Under the pieces are notes generated by a model that made no database searches, had not been told where the DNA came from, and saw only the letters and a program-made list of their open reading frames with translations. Source: Phlebiopsis flavidoalba (taxonomy: Eukaryota; Basidiomycota; Agaricomycetes; Polyporales; Phanerochaetaceae). From it: a DNA stretch of 64,000 nt. The stretch covers positions 62,001-126,000 of the forward strand of contig JAOCPU010000073.1 of NCBI GenBank assembly GCA_035772785.1. Direction: 5' to 3'. Made by a program: the position numbers and the translations under genes. Of this stretch, positions 58,405 to 64,000 are shown piece after piece (positions within the stretch are counted from its first letter, which is position 1; each line of letters begins with the position of its first letter).

Positions 58405-59689
58405 ATCTGGCTTTCTAGTTTTCTTGGAATTAATAGCCATATACTATAATTATTTAGATATACTATATTATATAGCCGCAAGTTAGTGAATGTGGCATAT
58501 TGTAAGCTATATATATATATATACATCTATATTTTTAGATATGATGATACTATTTGTTTATTTTCACTAGGTAGCCAGAAGATATTTTTAATTGGTTATA
58601 TTATCAATATCTCATTTTTATTGAAAATATTAGACTGAATACATTTTTGAATAAATTCTCTTTTTTTGCAGATTATTATGGCTATTTTCATTACCAGCTC
58701 CTTTTATATGCTTTTTCCCAAATGCTTTTTTTTCTATTTTCTATTTTAAAGGCTCCTAATATGTGATCCAAATTTGTCTTTCATTGTCTAATTTAAATAT
58801 ACAAGAGAGATATTTGACTTATGGTATAAACAACTGCATTGTTATCTTTGTTATAATTGGCAATTTTTGAAAGCATTTTCATTTTCTATATATATAACAC
58901 TAGATAGATTAAATGAAATATTTTTAGAAAGAGTTAATTGTGGTATTCATCTTTATAATACGCAACTCATTATATATAATATTGAGTAAAGGTAAGTAGA
59001 GAATTGCACACTAATCAATAATTATGAATGCCTATAAAAGTATAGTGTTAAATAGCATATAGTTTTTGTCAATTGTATAAAATGAAATATTGAATATATA
59101 TGAAAAAGGCAGATGTATTGCTATAATATACAATAAATAATAAATGAAATTTCATTTTTATCTTGCTTGCTCTAAAAGTTTGTATATATAATATGCAGCT
59201 AGCTATAATAAGCTAGAATGTATTACATAGATAATATAGGGATAGTATTATAATATCTTTTAATATCAATCGTTGAATGCAAAATATTTGTGTATTATAT
59301 AATAAAATAATCTTTAATAAAAATATATAGAATAGGTTTGCATCTTATCTAATAACTATTGCTACTTATAATATATGTGTATATATTGAAAATAGCTTTG
59401 TATACTATTTTATATAGTTTCCAGTATATTTTGATAATAGCTCTTGTTATAAATATCATATGGAATATCTTTGATATATTCAATATCTAAATACGATATT
59501 ATTGTGTTAGCTACTGTGTATACAATTAATACAATCTATAACATAGTCAGCTTATAATTAAAGCTAAAAATACTATCTACAGCTTAATTTGGCCAAATTG
59601 TAATATAACAGTTGAGAGCAAGAAAAAATAATATCAAACTAAATTATATATACTATATATTCTATTTATTCTTGATATAAAGAGAAGAT

Positions 59690-60165
59690 CTTCTATTAAA
59701 ATATTAAATAATTCATTTGTTATTCAATTAAATATTATTATTGTAAATAGTAAGACTTTCTATAAAATGACTAAACAATTCATTCTAAAATTTATCTTTA
59801 TATTCTTATTGCAAAAAATAAGATTTTCTGTAAAATGATTAAACAATTTATTTATTTATTATTTTTGAATTTATTTAAACACCTATCAATTCTTTTTGAA
59901 TATGTTTGAATAATTGTTGTCTTAATATTATAAATGTAGCCTCTATTTAAAAAAATTACTTTAATCTGTCAATAGTTTATAGCTAATGTTTTGATCTAAT
60001 TAGGCTGTACTTTGTTTAGTCAATTGCACTTTGAATCAAATCACCCATATTGAGTTGCACTTTGATCAGTCAGCTGTATTTCAAATTAGATTGCTCACAT
60101 TTAGGTCATGCTTTGATGACTGAGCAAAAATCACCATCAAATCTTGCACTTTGAAGTGCAAAATG
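59690..60165 (+). repeat. Direct repeat, left copy (CpG-poor)
   Basis: Diverged copy of the sequence at 63685-64000. Shared words include TTCATTTGTTATTCA, AAATATTATTATTG, ATAGTTTA and ATTAGGCTG followed by internally repeated units of the type GCACTTTGATCAGTCAGCTG. This copy has TG or CA where the right copy has CG. The internal units recur about every 50 bases between 60005 and 60125. Confidence 0.75.
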
Positions 60166-60445
60166 AGACCTTATTCTATTTTGTAATATATATAGAGATT
60201 CTCTCAAGTTGAACTGCTGGAGCACGTAACAGATAAAGTGCCTGCTAGCTCTTTATATATTATGCACTGCACAAACAGAGAGAAGAAAGAATACAAATTA
60301 CTGCAATCCCTGGAGATAAAAGTCAAATACTATAGATCCCAAATGCTAGAGAAAAGCTCACATTGACTACAATGTCCTTGCCAAAGAGGACATTGCTACA
60401 CTTTCTGGTGGAAACGTAGATCGCGCAGAATCTGCTGATTTCATC

Positions 60446-61168
60446 TTACGCCTTATAGCCGTACAGGTTGCATGGGTCCTCAAAGCACTTGCTGATGAAG
60501 TCAGGAAGAGCATGGTATGGGGCTTTACGCTTCTTCGGCTCCTTTTTTCTCTTTTTCTGTTTTTTTTTTTCTTCTCTTTGATTGTCTTTGGGCGCTCCAT
60601 TTTCACTTTTTTCTCTATCTTCGCTCTTTTCTCCATTTTCGCTCTTTTCTCCATTTTCGCTCTTTTCTCTGTTTTTCGTTCTTTTCTCTATTTTCGCTCT
60701 TTTTGTGGCCCTGATGGCCACAGTATCGTTCACCCTGCAGAACCTTTCCAGCTCACCAGTCTGTAAATACTCCGCAAGGTCACAGTCCCGTAGGCTTGGG
60801 AGTGAATAGTCTTTCTTTTTGCCAGTGAGGAGCGTTTGGACAAAGTGCTTGGCCTCAGAAGTGACCTCCGTTGCGTTAGGCTTGTTGCGCCTGACAGAGG
60901 TCATCAGAACCACAAGTGTGCCGCACTCCCTAGCCATTCTCGTGATGGCCTTTTTGAAGGCCTCAGTGAGGTCCTGAAAGTATGCAACTTCTATAATGTA
61001 CACTGTTTGCCCATTCTTACTGGAGACGGTCATATCTGGTGTGCCATGAGAAATGCTTTTTGCCCTTCTCTTGTCTGGCACAACAACCATTGACCAACCT
61101 CTAAAGTGAAAGGAGTTGCCCAGGGCATCCCTCAATGTGTCGTGAAACACACCAACCAAGCATACACT
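60446..61168 (-). CDS. Unknown protein with weak PD-(D/E)XK nuclease-like motif, 5' end uncertain
   Basis: About 237 codons uninterrupted, the longest clean frame in the AT-rich part. No ATG precedes the conserved-looking start (VGVFHDTLRDALGNSFHFRG): the frame opens at a TTG at 61159 after an upstream stop near 61171, so an upstream exon is likely. The first internal ATG is in the WSMVVVPDKRR segment. GTPDMTVSSKNGQTVYIIEV then AYFQD has the PD...E-x-x pattern of PD-(D/E)XK nucleases, but the expected Lys is Ala, so catalysis is doubtful. The second half is Lys/Glu-rich, with EKSENG hexapeptide repeats from about 60605 to 60690, and a basic stretch (EEKKKQKKRKKEPKKRK), then a neutral C-terminus ending at 60446. 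Could belong to a mobile element or be a host gene. Confidence 0.5.
   Translation of the reverse strand, partial: SVCLVGVFHDTLRDALGNSFHFRGWSMVVVPDKRRAKSISHGTPDMTVSSKNGQTVYIIEVAYFQDLTEAFKKAITRMARECGTLVVLMTSVRRNKPNATEVTSEAKHFVQTLLTGKKKDYSLPSLRDCDLAEYLQTGELERFCRVNDTVAIRATKRAKIEKRTKNREKSENGEKSENGEKSEDREKSENGAPKDNQREEKKKQKKRKKEPKKRKAPYHALPDFISKCFEDPCNLYGYKA
60600..60700 (-). repeat. In-frame 18-bp tandem repeats (EKSENG-coding)
   Basis: On the plus strand the units read CTCTTTTCTCCATTTTCG with variants, about five copies. They encode the EKSENG-type hexapeptides of the nuclease-like ORF. The unit is a multiple of three, so copy-number changes keep the frame. Confidence 0.85.
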
Positions 61169-61507
61169 CTACCTTATCATGCATGACACTAGGAAATTAA
61201 AGGAAGGCTTCTCAAGGCCCAATTTTTATGCTATATTGAAGGGTGATATTGGGCAGTGTTTGAACCTAGCTATGCAAATACTTATCTGTAGCCCCTGAAT
61301 GCCTCGTCCTATCGCTCTGACGACTTGGGGTTTTGTAGCAGCTCGGAAATGTTGGGGATACTAAGTATATACATCTGGTTATGCCATTAACAATCAGAAT
61401 CAGAGTTATCGATGGAAAGAAGGACTTACCTCTAGATCATACCCAGACTAGACGGAGACTGCAGAGAGCAGGTTATAGACTGCATTGCCTATTTCTACTG
61501 CGCCTCT

Positions 61508-61744
61508 TTAGGCAATCCATTTTGTCAATGCATCCTCTAGAAGTTCTTGGGGACTTGTGGCAGCAGTTTTGTAGCTTGACTGTTGCTGCAGGTTTGTCTC
61601 CAGTGCAGATACGGCCTTCGCAAGTGCAATAGGCTTCTTTATCTCCATACTGATAGCTAGCTTTTCCACGGCGGTGCTACTGCAAATCACATTAAAAGAC
61701 ACGTATAAAGGCAATCTGAAAGCAAGGTCGTGTACAACAGACAT
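61508..61744 (-). CDS. Small ORF, possible upstream exon of the nuclease-like gene
   Basis: ATG at 61744-61742: MSVVHDLAFRLPLYVSFNVI, then AVEKLAISMEIKKPIALAKA and a Gln-rich end, stop at 61508. Same strand and about 340 bp upstream of the nuclease-like frame. An intron could join them, but I cannot identify a convincing pair of splice sites. Unknown family. Confidence 0.3.
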   Translation of the reverse strand: MSVVHDLAFRLPLYVSFNVICSSTAVEKLAISMEIKKPIALAKAVSALETNLQQQSSYKTAATSPQELLEDALTKWIA

Positions 61745-62890
61745 AGTAGTTGTTAGTAATGATAAAATTGCAGTCGCCAGAATTTCTCACATTGTTTGTT
61801 CTGTACAAAGCTTGTCTTATCAGATGAGTCGTCAAAATTTCTCTCCATATTTATTCCGTATCAATTTCCCTTTACCAGGTAAGCTCCCTAGTCATATCAG
61901 TCACTTCGTGCAAAAGAAATGACCAACGCACTGCCTTGCTCACACTCAACTCACACCACTGTAATAGTGTGTCAAAGAACTCAAGCTATTTGACGGAATT
62001 GAAGGGTGTATTTCCGCGGGCCCAAAAAACAAGTGGATGATGTAAGTAAGTAGTACCTTTGGCCAGAAGTTAGTGGTGCATATGGCTATCATCAAGGACA
62101 TACATCATATATAGATTCTATACTGTTCGTCTCATATTTCATCAATATATTTTAGAATATACACTCAAAGGATAGTTTGAGTCCAGAATTATTATTTGTT
62201 TAACTAGGTTACAGGCTGAGTTACAACCAGTGCTCAAAGTTCTAACAACAGATTTGAACTTCGATTCCCTCATGGCATACAATATCAGCAAAATATAGTA
62301 GTTGGAATGACTTCACTGGGAAAATGATTGTATGCAAGTGCTACTACAGGTGGAACTTTCACGCAGCCCTGGCGTACTTATTATGGCATAGCACATGTGG
62401 ATAAACACTGGGAGACTTGTGGAGAACAGTCAACTGGGATGATTGTGCTCTATGCGGATTGCTCTATAGATGATACTTTATAATTCGTAGCGTTGCGCCC
62501 AGACCTCACAGTCTTCAGCTCCGTAGTCGAAGTGTCACGTACCGTTACGTCCCTCTGCAGAAGGTAACTAAGCTTATTTGGTAAGAGAAAAATTTATACG
62601 GAACAAATATAGAGAGAAATTTGGATGACTGCGAATTGATCTACAAGTCACTGTGGAAGTACCAGCAAGCTTACCTAGTTACAAATATAACACGCAAGTC
62701 ACAGATGAGTCACAGTCTAATCCAGGGTCCATTGCCCGCGTAACTGGTTATCGCTGCATCACTGCACACAGTCTCTATTAAGAAGGATCTGGTGTATATC
62801 AATATATTATGAGCTGTGTGGTAAGGCTGCAAAGTTGAAAAAAAAGGTGAGTAATGTCAGAAGTTTCCAAAATGGTACCTATATGAGATG
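61745..62890. other. AT-rich non-coding region
   Basis: No ORF with coding character and no repeat recognised. Slightly less AT-rich and with more CG dinucleotides than 57.4-60.4 kb. Confidence 0.45.
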
Positions 62891-63560
62891 CCTACATCAA
62901 ACAAAACACAACTTAAAAACAACAACAAAACTCTACTAAACACAACTCAAACTAACTTAAAATGCCCAAATAATAAAAACAATACCAACTTAATAAACAT
63001 AACAAATATAATATAAACAATTACCTGAAAACAATCAATTTTATTACAACAATACCAACAACAATGATCCAAATAATACAAACAATACAAAACAATGCAA
63101 ACTAAGTAATAACAGCTTTATCCAAAATCACGCAATTTATTATAAACTTGCCAAGCATATAAACTTTAACAATTCTTCAATGCCAAATAAAATTGTAATA
63201 ACAATAACAACAACAACAACAATATCAATCACAACCTCTTACAATACTACTGCTATCAATAACAATAACAATATCTATAACATTTACTAACTATATCAAT
63301 AACACAAAATAATACCAACTATATTAACTCTACCAATAACTTTTACAACAATATCAACAACACAAATGATATTAACTAACTCACTTCTGCCAACTACTTT
63401 TATAACAATATTAATTAATAATACTGACCACTTTGATTTTATTAACTACTCTTACAATAGCATTATTAATACTAATGATATTAATGGCACTAGCTATACC
63501 AACTATATCAACATCAACTACAATGCTAACAACAATATAGTATGAAATGTCATATACCAA
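62891..63560 (+). repeat. G-depleted AC/AT-rich degenerate simple repeat
   Basis: About 670 bases in which the plus strand has very few G and is built from irregular ACAAC, ATAAC, CAATACCAAC and AACAACAAC words. It has no coding capacity. It resembles an old, diverged trinucleotide-type microsatellite and has extreme strand asymmetry. Confidence 0.75.
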
Positions 63561-63684
63561 TTCAAGTACAATGTTTATTGCATTGAGTTATGGCACTGAA
63601 AGAACTCTTTGTCTATGTCAAAATCAATATATAATTCATTAACAATTCATTCAAATATTATTAAAATAGAGGAGGGCCCCTGCC

Positions 63685-64000
63685 TCAATCTGTAAAATGA
63701 TTAAACAATTCATTTGTTATTCATTTAAATATTATTATTGCAGAAAGTAAGACCGTTTGTAAAATGATTAAATAATTCGATTTATAATTTATTTAAATAT
63801 TTATTTCTCTCTCTTAAATGCTTTTTCAATGACTTTATTGTCAGTGCTATGGATGTTGTCTTTGTTTAGAAGTATTAGCTTAATCAATTAATAGTTTACA
63901 TAGCTGATATGTTGACCTAATTAGGCTGCGCTTCGATTAATCAGCTGCACTTCAAATTAAATTGCCCGTTATTGCGTCGCACTTCGATTAGTCAACTGTG
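63685..64000 (+). repeat. Direct repeat, right copy (CpG-containing), cut by window end
   Basis: Homologous to 59690-60165 over at least 315 bases. Ends with internally repeated units such as CTTCGATTAATCAGCTGCAC and CACTTCGATTAGTCAACTG. Retains CG at several positions where the left copy has TG/CA. Confidence 0.75.

Larger units (their letters stand above)
57444..60445. other. AT-rich, CpG-depleted non-coding DNA
   Basis: Dominated by TATA/ATAT words with almost no CG dinucleotides and no ORF with coding character. It includes a poly-T tract and a long repeat listed separately. Looks like old, deaminated repeat DNA. Confidence 0.6.

Noticed and set aside
59690..64000. A complete LTR retrotransposon bounded by the two direct repeats
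   Set aside because: No TG...CA ends, primer-binding site, polypurine tract or reverse transcriptase/integrase was seen, and the right repeat is cut by the window end.
1..64000. tRNA and rRNA genes
   Set aside because: Scanning by eye for B-box-like GGTTCGAATCC words and rRNA core sequences gave no convincing cloverleaf or rRNA match; a covariance-model scan would be needed to exclude them fully.

Overview
The window looks like nuclear DNA of a filamentous basidiomycete, most likely an Agaricomycete. Genes carry short GT-AG introns of about 50-60 bp. The gene families are typical of that group: a heme-thiolate peroxygenase, GH92 mannosidases, two F-box families and a BCAS3/WD40 protein. The left 56 kb is CpG-rich and moderately to strongly GC-rich. 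No rRNA, tRNA or CRISPR array was recognised.

Layout. 1-6.65 kb holds three tandem copies (the first cut by the window edge, the third truncated) of a repeat of about 2.5-2.9 kb, each carrying a multi-exon gene of unknown function. A fourth copy lies inverted at 10.4-11.9 kb. Between copies 3 and 4 sits a minus-strand 2-oxoglutarate/Fe(II) oxygenase gene (6.8-8.1 kb). 12.4-15.5 kb is a first GH92 alpha-mannosidase gene copy and 27.3-30.6 kb a second in the same orientation. Between them are a heme-thiolate peroxidase gene (17.9-19.1 kb), two related F-box gene remnants (20.1-21.4 and 22.8-23.6 kb), a short three-copy tandem repeat and a minus-strand gene of a possible fungal family of unknown function (25.2-26.5 kb). 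31.1-42.0 kb is a tandem array of five decayed copies of one F-box family gene, spaced about 2.2-2.7 kb. 43.35-46 kb is a minus-strand GATA-like zinc-finger gene. 46.2-51.6 kb is extremely GC-rich with no recognisable gene and is interrupted by a 577-bp terminal-inverted-repeat element. 51.6-56.1 kb is a BCAS3/WD40 gene.

At about 56.12 kb the composition changes abruptly to AT-rich, CpG-poor DNA that runs to the window end. This part contains a hAT-like MITE with a perfect 8-bp target duplication, a minus-strand ORF with a weak PD-(D/E)XK-nuclease resemblance, a G-depleted tract, and two diverged direct repeats that differ by CpG-to-TpG/CpA changes.

Most recognisable genes are split by single-base frameshifts although their key motifs survive. 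Either this is a region of decayed duplicates, or the sequence has many uncorrected indel errors. The window alone cannot settle which, so many entries are called pseudogene in the sense of 'reading frame broken as given'. No operon-like co-functioning is evident. The common theme is gene-family amplification (unknown repeat gene x4, F-box array x5, F-box pair x2, GH92 x2) in a repeat-rich accessory region.
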